A stretch of DNA of 44,440 nt from Alistipes sp. (GCA_017465605.1 JAFTVW010000037.1:1-44440), one strand, 5' to 3'. Shown: positions 1-7,986, numbered from the stretch's first letter. Notes: a model not told the origin generated them from the sequence alone. Numbers and translations are program-made.

Positions 1-19
1 TTAGCAGCCTCATCATTTT

Positions 20-112
20 AGAAGTTGTATAACAAGAGCTATTTTTAGGCCCTCGAAACCCGAAAAACCGCAGTTTACTTGGCGTAAATGAGGATTTTGA
101 GGGTAAGAGAAA
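20..112 (+). repeat. Structured interspersed repeat, copy A
   Basis: This 93-nt block matches 44341-44433 without gaps at all but ten positions. It can fold as an outer 10-bp helix (49-58 with 95-104, containing one G.T pair at 55/98) enclosing a hairpin (TTTAC 74-78, loop TTGGC, GTAAA 84-88). The differences from the other copy preserve pairing: T74-A88 becomes C-G, T75-A87 becomes A-T, G49.T104 becomes G-C, and A58-T95 becomes G.T. The G.T pairs favour the plus strand as the RNA. Whether it is transcribed, and its function, are unknown. Confidence 0.75.
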
Positions 113-261
113 CGTCAAAAGAGCCTTGTTAGACAGCTTCTTATATTTTCAGCATATGCACATAAAACTGTAATTTCAACACCATCAAAACACCCCAAAC
201 ATCGGAACTTGCAAGGCAAAAATGGAAATTCTGAGGGCAAAAGAGCATTTAAGTAGCTTTT

Positions 262-296
262 TTTGTTCAAAATTTGCCATAAAAAAACTATCTTCG
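262..296 (+). promoter_or_regulatory. Candidate promoter of the hydrogenase operon
   Basis: TTTG (262-265) and TATCTTCG (289-296) resemble the Bacteroidota -33 (TTTG) and -7 (TAnnTTTG) boxes with a 23-nt spacer, longer than the 19-20 nt at the best promoters in this window. It would place the transcript start about 40 nt before the hydrogenase ATG. Confidence 0.4.
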
Positions 297-343
297 CAAC
301 GTAATCTGTATTATATGTAAACATTTAGCGTAAATTTTGAAGT

Positions 344-1783
344 ATGGCGATTAGGAATAATGTAATGATTGTAAGACAGGCGTTGCTTACCAAGCTCATC
401 AAATTGTGGAATAAGAATCAACTTGTCGAGAGTATTGACCGAATTCCCATCGAACTTAGTCCGCGCAATGCCAAGCCCGTAGGTCGTTGTTGCATTTACA
501 AAGAGAGAGCCATCACAAAATACAAATCACTGCCATTGCTCGGATTCGATATGTCGGACGAGCAAGACGAGCTTACTCCACTCTCGGATTATGCTCGACG
601 CGCCTTGGAGCGTAAGCGACCCAAAGAGAATATTATGTGCGTTGTAGATGAGGCTTGCTCATCTTGTATCCGCGCCAATTATCAGATTACAAACCTCTGC
701 CGAGGCTGTGTGGCTCGCGCTTGCTCAATCAGCTGTCCCAACGATGCTATCGACTTCGACCCAGAGACAAGTCAAGGTCGCATCAACCACAAAAAGTGTA
801 TCAGTTGCGGCAAATGCTATCAGAACTGCCCCTATCACGCTATTGTTCACATTCCCGTCCCTTGCGAGGAGTCTTGCCCTGTGGGAGCCATTACAAAAGA
901 CGAATACGGAGTTGAGCATATCGACGAGTCAAAGTGTATCTATTGCGGCAAATGTCTGAATAGCTGCCCATTTGGAGCGATTTTCGAGATTTCACAGGTG
1001 TTCGATATTTTGCAGAGTATTCGCAATGGCAAACAGGTAGTAGCAATGGTTGCTCCTGCAATATTATCGCAATATAATGTTCCTGCCGAGCAGATGTACG
1101 GAGCAATCAAGCGTATCGGGTTCAGCGACGTGATTGAGGTTGCTCAGGGTGCTATGATTACCACACAAAAGGAGAGTGCCGAGCTGAAAGAGAAGTTGGA
1201 AGAGGGTCAGAAGTTTATGACAACGTCGTGCTGTCCATCTTATATTGAGATGGCCGAGAAACACGCTCCCGATTTGATGAAATACATTTCAAGCACTCGC
1301 TCTCCGATGTATTACACCGCTCAAATCGCTCGCGAGAAATATCCCGATGCCGAGCTGGTATTTATCGGCCCTTGTATCGCAAAGCGCAAGGAGGCTCGCA
1401 AATACGATATGGTCAACTATGTCCTCACATTCGAGGAGTTGCACTCTATCTTCAAGGGTTTGGCAATAGAGTTAAGCGAGGAGTTTATCTACAACGTATC
1501 GGACAAATCCGACCGCACTGCTCACGGCTTTGCACAGAACGGAGGCGTTACAGAGGCTGTCAAGGCTTATGTGAATGGCGAGTTTGATTTCAGCAGTATC
1601 CAGATTGCAGGCTTGAACCGCAAGAGTGTCAATCTGCTCAAAGCATACGGCAAGACTGGCAAGTCGCCCGTACAATTCATCGAGGTTATGGCTTGCGAAG
1701 GTGGTTGTATCTCTGGCCCAAGTAGCCACGCCACCTACGAATCGGGCAAAAAGACCTTCAACGACAAGTTACTTCGCCGATAA
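344..1783 (+). CDS. Monomeric [FeFe] hydrogenase, group-B-like
   Basis: Catalyses reversible reduction of protons to H2 with ferredoxin-type electrons in the cytoplasm. The N-terminal part (about residues 100-215) carries several Cys clusters for [4Fe-4S] binding, including CISCGKC and CIYCGKC. The H-cluster domain follows with its three signatures: TSCCPSY (C296, C297), GPCIAKRKEA (C344) and EVMACEGGC (C451, C455). C297, C344, C451 and C455 are the expected H-cluster ligands, and C296 matches the proton-transfer Cys of group A enzymes. The N-terminus with RCCIYKERAI, and a third motif ending in GP instead of GGGQP, fit group B, whose physiological partner is poorly defined. At 479 aa it is one polypeptide with no NADH-binding or quinone-binding subunit nearby. 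The maturases hydE, hydG and hydF follow on the same strand. Confidence 0.9.
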   Translation: MAIRNNVMIVRQALLTKLIKLWNKNQLVESIDRIPIELSPRNAKPVGRCCIYKERAITKYKSLPLLGFDMSDEQDELTPLSDYARRALERKRPKENIMCVVDEACSSCIRANYQITNLCRGCVARACSISCPNDAIDFDPETSQGRINHKKCISCGKCYQNCPYHAIVHIPVPCEESCPVGAITKDEYGVEHIDESKCIYCGKCLNSCPFGAIFEISQVFDILQSIRNGKQVVAMVAPAILSQYNVPAEQMYGAIKRIGFSDVIEVAQGAMITTQKESAELKEKLEEGQKFMTTSCCPSYIEMAEKHAPDLMKYISSTRSPMYYTAQIAREKYPDAELVFIGPCIAKRKEARKYDMVNYVLTFEELHSIFKGLAIELSEEFIYNVSDKSDRTAHGFAQNGGVTEAVKAYVNGEFDFSSIQIAGLNRKSVNLLKAYGKTGKSPVQFIEVMACEGGCISGPSSHATYESGKKTFNDKLLRR

Positions 1784-1827
1784 AGCAAAGTTATGCAAAG
1801 CAATACATATTTACCTACAAATATGAT

Positions 1828-2859
1828 ATGAGAGCATTAGTCGAGCGTTTGGCGAGTGAGCATAGGCTCAGTAAGCGGGATTTGGTTTCGCTACTCTCCT
1901 CTTGCGACGAGCCGACACTTGATTTGCTACGAGATAAAGCTACCCGAACCGCTCACAAGCAGTTCGGGTTTGGCATCTATTTGCGTGGCTTAATTGAAAT
2001 AAGCAACTACTGCAAAAACGACTGCTTGTATTGTGGACTTCGACGCAGCAACCGCAATGCCGAGCGTTACAGACTCAGCGACAAGCAGATATTGGAGTGT
2101 TGTCAGATAGGTTATAATTTGGGACTCCGCACATTTGTACTGCAAGGTGGAGAAGACTCTTCATTAAGCGACCAACGATTGGAGAGCCTCATCGGAGAAA
2201 TTCACTCCCGCTACCCCGATGCAGCTATCACATTATCACTCGGAGAGCGACCCCTCGAATCGCTTCAACGACTACGACAAGCAGGGGCTTCGCGATATTT
2301 ACTTCGCCACGAAGCGGCCGACGCTCAGCTATATGCCGCTATTCACCCCGCCGAGATGTCGCACGCATCGCGACTGCAAACTATCAACGAGTTGATGCAA
2401 CTCGGATTTCAAACAGGTGTAGGAATGATGATAGGTGTTCCAATGCAGAGCATAGAGTCGATTGCCGAAGATTTACTCTACATCGAGCGTACAAAGCCCC
2501 AGATGGTGGGCATCGGGCCATTTATCCCACACCATGATACTCCATTCAAGGATTACCCAGCAGGCGATTTACGGCTTACGCTTATGGCAATTGCAATCAC
2601 CCGATTACTTCTCCCGAAAGCACTTATCCCGGCCACTACGGCCCTTGCAACACTCTCTAAGGAGGGTGTAAAGAAGGGAATCCTATCGGGAGCAAATGTT
2701 GTGATGCCCAATCTCTCGCCCGCAGGGATTAGAGCCAAATACGCCATCTACGATAACAAGGCCTCACGAGAAGGACAATCAGCCGAGGGCATCGAAATCC
2801 TAAGCGAGGAACTTAAATCGATAGGTTATCACATTGATTTTTCGAAAGGAGACTTTTAG
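1828..2859 (+). CDS. hydE: [FeFe] hydrogenase maturase HydE, radical SAM
   Basis: Radical SAM enzyme needed to build the dithiomethylamine-bridged di-iron part of the H-cluster. The radical SAM cluster motif CKNDCLYC has C62, C66 and C69 as ligands. RTFVLQGGED follows, a GGE-type segment that contacts SAM in this family. At 343 aa it has the usual HydE length. It starts 44 nt after the hydrogenase stop and is followed by hydG, which is what separates it from the related biotin synthase and PylB families. The start ATG at 1828 gives a normal HydE N-terminus. Confidence 0.92.
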   Translation: MRALVERLASEHRLSKRDLVSLLSSCDEPTLDLLRDKATRTAHKQFGFGIYLRGLIEISNYCKNDCLYCGLRRSNRNAERYRLSDKQILECCQIGYNLGLRTFVLQGGEDSSLSDQRLESLIGEIHSRYPDAAITLSLGERPLESLQRLRQAGASRYLLRHEAADAQLYAAIHPAEMSHASRLQTINELMQLGFQTGVGMMIGVPMQSIESIAEDLLYIERTKPQMVGIGPFIPHHDTPFKDYPAGDLRLTLMAIAITRLLLPKALIPATTALATLSKEGVKKGILSGANVVMPNLSPAGIRAKYAIYDNKASREGQSAEGIEILSEELKSIGYHIDFSKGDF

Positions 2860-2892
2860 AAGCTGCTATTTTTTTGTAACTTCGCCGATGTT

Positions 2893-4335
2893 ATGCACGA
2901 TACTATGGTAAAATACGATGTAAAATCCAATCAGGCTGCCGAGTTTATAAACGATGCCGAGATACGGGCCAGCATAGAGTATGCCGCAACCCATAGCGAC
3001 GACAGGGCTCTTATCGAGGAGATTCTTGCCAAAGCCGCAGAGGGAGGTGGCCTAAACCATCGTGAAGCAGCAGTTCTATTGGCGTGTGGCGAGGAGTCGA
3101 TTATCGAAAGAATATTTTCTTTGGCCCGCTCAATCAAGCAGCGAATCTATGGTAATCGAATCGTGATGTTCGCACCGCTCTACCTCTCCAACTACTGCAT
3201 AAACGGCTGCACATATTGTCCTTATCACGCCATCAATCGCACCATTCCCCGCAGAAAACTCTCACAAGAGGAGATTCGCAGGGAGGTCATTGCATTGCAG
3301 GATATGGGGCACAAACGTTTGGCATTGGAGGCAGGAGAGCACCCAAAATATAGCCCTATTGAGTATATTTTAGAGTCGATTGACACCATATATTCGATTC
3401 ATCACCGCAACGGAGCAATACGCCGTGTAAATGTAAACATTGCCGCCACCTCCATCGAAGAGTACAAGATGCTCAAAGATGCAGGTATAGGCACATACAT
3501 ACTCTTTCAAGAGACCTACTCCCGCCAAAGATACGAACAACTGCACCCCACAGGCCCCAAGAGCAATTGGGCCTACCACACCGAAGCTATGGACCGTGCT
3601 ATGATTGGTGGCATAGACGATGTGGGAATAGGCGCATTGTTCGGACTGACAGACTATCGATACGATTTTGTGGCATTACTGATGCACGCCGAACATTTGG
3701 AGGCACGATTTGGCGTAGGGCCGCACACGATTAGTGTTCCACGCATACGTCCAGCTTCGGATATCGACCTTAGGGACTTCAACAATGGAGTGAGTGACGA
3801 GATGTTCCGCCGCATTGTGGCGGTTCTTCGATTGGCCGTACCATATACGGGAATGATTATCTCGACACGCGAATCGAAACGCTCACGAGAATTGGTACTC
3901 GATGTGGGTGTATCGCAACTAAGTGGTGGCTCGCGAACAAGCGTGGGAGGATATGCACAAAACATAGAGCAGGAACAGATTGAGGAGTCGGCTCAATTCG
4001 ATATCTCTGACGTGCGCTCGCTCGATGAGATTGTAGCGTGGCTTTTGGAGTTGGGTTATGTGCCGAGTTTCTGCACGGCCTGCTACCGCGAGGGTCGTAC
4101 GGGCGATAGATTTATGTCGCTTGCCAAACGAGGCTTGATTGGTGATTGTTGCTCACCAAACGCCCTGATGACACTGCGCGAATATATGGAGGATTATGCC
4201 TCGGAGCATACCCGCACGTTGGCCGAGAAGGTCATAGCCGAGCAGGTGGAACTTATCCCCTCGGAGCGAGTAAGAGAAATCACACGCCGCCGATTGCAAG
4301 AGATAGGTTGCGGCAAACGAGATTTTAGATTCTGA
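2893..4335 (+). CDS. hydG: [FeFe] hydrogenase maturase HydG, tyrosine lyase
   Basis: Radical SAM tyrosine lyase that cleaves tyrosine to p-cresol, CO and cyanide and supplies Fe(CO)2(CN) units for the H-cluster. The radical SAM motif CINGCTYC lies at C102, C106 and C109. The C-terminal motif CTACYREGRTGDRFM (C394, C397) followed by Cys at 419/420 and PNALMTLREYMEDY is the auxiliary Fe-S site characteristic of HydG and separates it from ThiH. The length of 480 aa is typical. It lies 33 nt after hydE and ends 1 nt before hydF, so the maturases are almost certainly co-transcribed. Confidence 0.93.
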   Translation: MHDTMVKYDVKSNQAAEFINDAEIRASIEYAATHSDDRALIEEILAKAAEGGGLNHREAAVLLACGEESIIERIFSLARSIKQRIYGNRIVMFAPLYLSNYCINGCTYCPYHAINRTIPRRKLSQEEIRREVIALQDMGHKRLALEAGEHPKYSPIEYILESIDTIYSIHHRNGAIRRVNVNIAATSIEEYKMLKDAGIGTYILFQETYSRQRYEQLHPTGPKSNWAYHTEAMDRAMIGGIDDVGIGALFGLTDYRYDFVALLMHAEHLEARFGVGPHTISVPRIRPASDIDLRDFNNGVSDEMFRRIVAVLRLAVPYTGMIISTRESKRSRELVLDVGVSQLSGGSRTSVGGYAQNIEQEQIEESAQFDISDVRSLDEIVAWLLELGYVPSFCTACYREGRTGDRFMSLAKRGLIGDCCSPNALMTLREYMEDYASEHTRTLAEKVIAEQVELIPSERVREITRRRLQEIGCGKRDFRF

Positions 4336-4336
4336 T

Positions 4337-5530
4337 ATGAAATACGACAACGGAAATACTCCCCACACAGAACGCTTTTGTGTGGCACTCTTCGGGCTTT
4401 GCAATAGTGGCAAATCGTCACTACTCAATGCTATCGTCGGGCAGCAGGTAGCCATTGTATCGGATATTGCCGGCACAACAACCGACCCGATAAGCAAAGC
4501 GATGGAGTTACCCGATGTGGGAGCATCGCTTATAATCGATACCCCGGGCTTAGACGACAACACCCTTTTGGGCGAGATGCGCGTGCAACGCTCTCGCGAG
4601 GCTATTGACCGATGCGACGTTGCCGTTATACTTTTCTCAGACGGAGTATCCGACATTGAGAAGAATCTAATCGAGGAACTTCGCCGTCGCGAAACCCCCA
4701 TCATTGCCGTCATTTCAAAATGCGATATCAAACCAAACGTGCAAGGGCTTAGCCACCAAATAACTCTCATAACTGGCCTTGCCCCTATTTGCACAAGTGC
4801 CACAACGGGCGAAGGAATCGACCTCCTCCGCCAAGCAATCGCCCAGCGCCACACCGCCGAGCAGAGGCTCATAACCGAAGGATTTTGTCAACCGCACGAT
4901 GTTGTGATGCTCATAATGCCACAAGATGCCCAAGCCCCCAAAGGCCGATTGATAAAGCCACAAGCGCAAGTGCTGAGGGAGTTGTTGGAGCGGGAGTGCA
5001 TTACGTTATGCTGTACCGCAGAGCAGATGGCCGATGCTCTGACCACAATGACCGCTCCGCCAAAACTCATCATCACCGACTCACAAGTATTCGACAAGGT
5101 CTATTCGCTCAAACCCGAAGGCTCACGTCTTACATCATTTTCGATTCTTTTCGCTCGGTATAAAGGCGACATCGAGACATTTGTGGCAGGTGCAAAGGCC
5201 ATTGAGCAACTTACTCCATCATCTCGCATACTTATTGCCGAGGCTTGCGCCCACGCACCCAAGAGCGAGGATATTGGTCGAGTAAAACTGCCGCGTATGT
5301 TGCGTCGCAAGGTGGGCGAAGCTCTGAGAATTGATGTTGTGGCAGGCAACGAGTTCCCTTGCGATTTATCACCATACGATTTGGTGATTCACTGCGGAGC
5401 TTGTATGTTCAACCGCCGACACGTTTTGAGCCGTATTGCGCAAGCCGCCGAGCAGGGTGTGGCAATAACCAACTACGGAGTGGCAATAGCGGCCCTGCAA
5501 GGCATATTGGATAGAGTCCAAACGCAGTAA
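4337..5530 (+). CDS. hydF: [FeFe] hydrogenase maturase HydF, GTPase scaffold
   Basis: GTPase and Fe-S scaffold that receives the di-iron subcluster made by HydE and HydG and transfers it to the apo-hydrogenase. The G1 P-loop GLCNSGKSS lies near residues 20-28, with switch segment IAGTTTDP, G3 DTPGLDD and G4 SKCD. The C-terminal domain carries the cluster-binding pattern C304-A-H306 followed by H352-C353-x-x-C356 (HCGACMFNRRH). At 397 aa it is a standard HydF. The start codon follows the hydG stop by a single base, which suggests coupled translation. Confidence 0.93.
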   Translation: MKYDNGNTPHTERFCVALFGLCNSGKSSLLNAIVGQQVAIVSDIAGTTTDPISKAMELPDVGASLIIDTPGLDDNTLLGEMRVQRSREAIDRCDVAVILFSDGVSDIEKNLIEELRRRETPIIAVISKCDIKPNVQGLSHQITLITGLAPICTSATTGEGIDLLRQAIAQRHTAEQRLITEGFCQPHDVVMLIMPQDAQAPKGRLIKPQAQVLRELLERECITLCCTAEQMADALTTMTAPPKLIITDSQVFDKVYSLKPEGSRLTSFSILFARYKGDIETFVAGAKAIEQLTPSSRILIAEACAHAPKSEDIGRVKLPRMLRRKVGEALRIDVVAGNEFPCDLSPYDLVIHCGACMFNRRHVLSRIAQAAEQGVAITNYGVAIAALQGILDRVQTQ

Positions 5531-5562
5531 ACAACTCCACAAAACAAAACAGAGTAGAAAAG

Positions 5563-5599
5563 TTGCGGAAAGATAAAATCCCGCAAAAAAATTTTTTTT
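5563..5599 (+). terminator. Possible terminator after hydF
   Basis: A 6-bp stem, TTGCGG (5563-5568) with CCGCAA (5581-5586), is followed by a run of A and then T residues up to 5599. The T-tract is displaced from the stem by about five A, so efficiency is uncertain. Confidence 0.4.
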
Positions 5600-5614
5600 G
5601 TGCTTGAATTTGTC

Positions 5615-5622
5615 TAAATTTG
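5615..5622 (+). promoter_or_regulatory. Candidate -7 box for the serine hydrolase
   Basis: TAAATTTG fits the TAnnTTTG consensus and lies 38 nt before the ATG. The nearest TTTG (5597-5600) is only 14 nt upstream, so the -33 box is unclear. Confidence 0.4.
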
Positions 5623-5659
5623 AGATGTTATTTACAGAACCTTTCTAAATCTATATCAA

Positions 5660-6823
5660 ATGCGAATCTTCAAATTATTATCAACATTTGCAGCTGCCAT
5701 ACTACTCTTTTCGGCCTGCACACCAGCCTACAAACAGCGCACCGATCAGGCAATTACCGATGTGCTTAATGAGTTTAAGGCCGTAGGAATTGCTGCTGCC
5801 GTTGTCAAAGATGGTAAAATAATATACAACGAGTCATTCGGATTTAAGGATTTGGAGACACAAACCCCTCTCCGCAATGACGATATTATGAGAATCGCAT
5901 CAATCTCAAAATCATTCACCGCAACCTCACTGCTGCAACTTGTGGATAAGGGTGTAATCTCGTTAGATGATGACGTGAGCGATTTGATTGGATTCCGAAT
6001 TCGCAACCCCCATCACCCCGACATTCCAATCACACTGAGAATGATTCTTTCCCACACATCAAGTATCCGCGACAAGGCTGACTACTACACACTGGATCAT
6101 CTCAATCCTGCCGTTTATGGTGATTGCGTAGAATCGTACTCTAAGTACAAACCCGGTGAGGGATACCGCTACTCAAACATTGGTCTTAATCTCGCTGGTG
6201 CTATTCTGGAAAAGGTCTCTGGACAAAGATTCGACGTATATGTAAAAGAGAATATTATCAACAAGTTGGGATTATACGGCGGTCACAACATCGACTCACT
6301 TGATGCCGAGAAATTTGCACGTATCTACAACTACCGAAATGGCGAGTACGTTGAATCGAAAGGAGCCTACAAAAGTCGCGCAGAGGATATGCCAAGCTAT
6401 GTACTCGGCTACACAGCTCCAATCTTCTCGCCCACAGGTGGAGTGAAAATTTCGGCCCGCGATTTGGCAAAATATATGATGATGCATATGAACTATGGCC
6501 AATACGATGGAGTTCGCATAATATCGGAAAAGAGTTCAAAAGCGATGCAGACCCCTGTATGGATTAGCAAAGACGGAGAGAACCAATACTGCCTATGTCT
6601 GACCGAGTTTATCAACTATATTGACGATGCGAAATACAACGTAGCGGGTAATTATCCCATAGGCCATACGGGCGGAGCATACGGACTAAACAGTATAATG
6701 ATATGGAGTCCAGCCGATGGTTGGGGCATTGTGGCAATGACCAATGGCTACACACCCGTCGAGGGTAAGAGTTTCTTGAAAAGCATTACCAATGCTATTT
6801 ACAACGCCTGCATCAAAGAGTAA
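5660..6823 (+). CDS. Serine hydrolase, beta-lactamase class C family, lipoprotein
   Basis: Penicillin-binding-protein fold serine hydrolase, probably anchored outside the cytoplasm by lipid: the N-terminus is hydrophobic and ends in LLFSAC at about residue 20. The three active-site motifs are visible: S81-I-S-K84 (SxxK), Y171-S-N173 (YxN) and H336-T-G338 (the KTG equivalent). The family covers class C beta-lactamases, D-aminopeptidases, esterases and peptidoglycan-modifying enzymes, so the substrate cannot be assigned. The HTG variant is common in the esterase/peptidase-like members, which makes a true beta-lactamase less likely. It appears monocistronic, with a possible terminator before it and a palindromic hairpin after it. 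Confidence 0.85.
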   Translation: MRIFKLLSTFAAAILLFSACTPAYKQRTDQAITDVLNEFKAVGIAAAVVKDGKIIYNESFGFKDLETQTPLRNDDIMRIASISKSFTATSLLQLVDKGVISLDDDVSDLIGFRIRNPHHPDIPITLRMILSHTSSIRDKADYYTLDHLNPAVYGDCVESYSKYKPGEGYRYSNIGLNLAGAILEKVSGQRFDVYVKENIINKLGLYGGHNIDSLDAEKFARIYNYRNGEYVESKGAYKSRAEDMPSYVLGYTAPIFSPTGGVKISARDLAKYMMMHMNYGQYDGVRIISEKSSKAMQTPVWISKDGENQYCLCLTEFINYIDDAKYNVAGNYPIGHTGGAYGLNSIMIWSPADGWGIVAMTNGYTPVEGKSFLKSITNAIYNACIKE

Positions 6824-6846
6824 GTAAGCAGTAAACAAAAAGCAAT

Positions 6847-6900
6847 GTGGTTGTCCAACAAGTTTGTCGGACAACCACGTATGTTTCAGAAGTTGTATAA
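6847..6900 (+). repeat. Palindromic hairpin element, truncated copy with 13-nt tail
   Basis: The perfect 10-bp inverted repeat GTGGTTGTCC / GGACAACCAC (6847-6856 and 6869-6878) surrounds a 12-nt loop. The whole 32 nt is identical to 44300-44331. Nine nucleotides later comes AGAAGTTGTATAA (6888-6900), identical to the first 13 nt of the structured repeat at 20 and 44341. After that only a weak match ending in AGGCC remains before the stop codon of the opposing HlyIII gene. It may act as a terminator or 3'-end stabiliser between convergent genes, although no T-tract follows. Confidence 0.75.
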
Positions 6901-6917
6901 GAAGTGATATATAAGGC

Positions 6918-7562
6918 CTACAAGAAAAACACAATTGCCACGAAATGCGATGCTGCTGCCAAATTGATAAGCAGATGCCAAACCAAATGATGGTGACGGA
7001 AGGCCTTTTTCGCATAGAATATAGCTCCTATGGTATAGAACACTCCACCCAATGCAATAAGTAGTATAAACTGCCACGAAGCATTATTGATAAACATAGG
7101 GAAAAAGAAGACCACAGTCCAACCCATCACCAAATATATCGTCAAACTCACAGCAGGGATAGAGCGTCTTACAAGTGATTTATAAAATATTCCGAAAATC
7201 ACCATCACCCACTGCAATATGAATATTAGCCAACCCTGCCAGCCGCCAATCACCGAGAGCGCAACGGGTGTGTAACTACCAGCTATGGCGAAATAGATAA
7301 AGATGTGGTCGAGAATATGAAAGACCTCTTTATGACGTGTGTCGTGCAACATTGCGTGGTAGAGCGTCGAAATCAAGAACATCAGGAACAGACTAACACA
7401 GAAGATACTCACACCTACTGTCAGCAATACATCACCTCCGCTATGCTGATATGCCCAAACGGCAGCAAACGGCATCGCCAATAACATCAAAATACTCATC
7501 ACTCCGTGAGAAATACTATTTCCCACCTCCTCGCCAAATGTTGGGATATAAATTTTTGCCAT
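6918..7562 (-). CDS. Hemolysin III / PAQR family membrane protein
   Basis: Seven-helix inner-membrane protein of the HlyIII (YqfA/TrhA, PAQR-related) family. The 214-aa length is typical. The family's polar signatures within membrane segments are present: FLISTLYHAM near residue 69, LDHIFIYFAIAGSYTP near residue 95, and a C-terminal HHHLVWHLLINLAAASHF with the paired His of the putative metal site. Despite the name, members are usually implicated in membrane lipid homeostasis and not haemolysis. It lies downstream of tRNA-Leu on the same strand but a terminator separates them. Confidence 0.88.
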   Translation of the reverse strand: MAKIYIPTFGEEVGNSISHGVMSILMLLAMPFAAVWAYQHSGGDVLLTVGVSIFCVSLFLMFLISTLYHAMLHDTRHKEVFHILDHIFIYFAIAGSYTPVALSVIGGWQGWLIFILQWVMVIFGIFYKSLVRRSIPAVSLTIYLVMGWTVVFFFPMFINNASWQFILLIALGGVFYTIGAIFYAKKAFRHHHLVWHLLINLAAASHFVAIVFFL

Positions 7563-7663
7563 AATTATCTCGGTTTTTCACTCATAAAATTGTCAGTCTC
7601 CATCATCAACGCCCCTCCTCGGACCTATTTGGCTCTACTCTCGCCCCACTTCCAACAATAAAA

Positions 7664-7696
7664 AAAAGGCTGACAATCAAACGATTATCAGCCTTT
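7664..7696 (-). terminator. Intrinsic terminator of tRNA-Leu
   Basis: Read on the minus strand, AAGGCTGA and TCAGCCTT form an 8-bp stem around a short loop and are followed by a run of T. This is a classical terminator just beyond the tRNA 3' end. Confidence 0.85.
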
Positions 7697-7699
7697 TCG

Positions 7700-7783
7700 T
7701 ACCCAGAGCCGGGGTCGAACCGGCACAGGGGTGAACCTACTGGTGTTTGAGACCAGCGCGTCTACCGATTCCGCCATCTGGGC
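7700..7783 (-). tRNA. tRNA-Leu, anticodon CAA
   Basis: On the minus strand the gene begins GCCCAGA, which pairs with TCTGGGT at the 3' end (first pair G.U) and leaves A73 as discriminator. The D-arm has GGCGGAATCGGTAGACGC. The anticodon stem CTGGT/ACCAG closes the loop CTCAAAC, giving CAA, which reads UUG. A long variable arm and the T-arm GGTTCGACCC follow, as in class II tRNA-Leu. The 84-nt gene does not encode the CCA end. The extra-long variable region and the CAA anticodon together exclude tRNA-Ser and tRNA-Tyr. Confidence 0.95.
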
Positions 7784-7805
7784 TCCAATTCCTTAATTGG
7801 GTGTG

Positions 7806-7836
7806 CAAATGTAGATATATTTTTTTATTCTGCAAA
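7806..7836 (-). promoter_or_regulatory. Promoter of tRNA-Leu
   Basis: On the minus strand TTTG (7833-7836) is followed after 19 nt by TACATTTG (7806-7813), an excellent match to the Bacteroidota sigma-ABfr promoter. Transcription would start near 7799, about 16 nt before the tRNA 5' end. Confidence 0.75.
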
Positions 7837-7926
7837 ACATTTTGGAAAAAAATTTAATTTTCCTTAAAAAATATTGTTTTTCCTCACCTTTAAGACGACA
7901 ATCGAAGCCTCCGCAAATAATATAAA

Positions 7927-7957
7927 TTGTATATCTCGCATTTTTTATTTACTTTCG
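7927..7957 (+). promoter_or_regulatory. Promoter of the dipeptidyl peptidase gene
   Basis: TTG (7927-7929), a 20-nt spacer and TACTTTCG (7950-7957) form a -33/-7 pair. The expected transcript start near 7964 lies downstream of the possible TTG start at 7927, which excludes that start and supports the ATG at 7987. Confidence 0.65.
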
Positions 7958-7986
7958 CACTCATAAAATACATAACACAACAAACA

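Larger units (their letters stand above)
1..343. other. Non-coding region upstream of the hydrogenase operon
   Basis: No convincing gene lies here. An open frame on the minus strand (115-324) has no recognisable domain and runs through repeat sequence. The stretch holds a structured repeat (20-112), a possible decayed second copy around 184-246 that shares the TGAGGG-c/t-AA run, and a candidate promoter just before the hydrogenase gene. Confidence 0.7.

Noticed and set aside
115-324. 69-codon open frame on the minus strand before the hydrogenase gene
   Set aside because: It runs through the repeat-like region, has no domain or convincing ribosome-binding context, and its composition reflects AT-rich non-coding DNA.
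5660-6823. Antibiotic-resistance beta-lactamase
   Set aside because: The protein has the class C fold motifs but an HTG triad and lipoprotein leader typical of general serine hydrolases; resistance cannot be inferred.
7927-7986. Upstream TTG start for the dipeptidyl peptidase
   Set aside because: The TTG is the -33 box of a good promoter, so the start would lie upstream of the transcript, and the ATG at 7987 begins a normal signal peptide.
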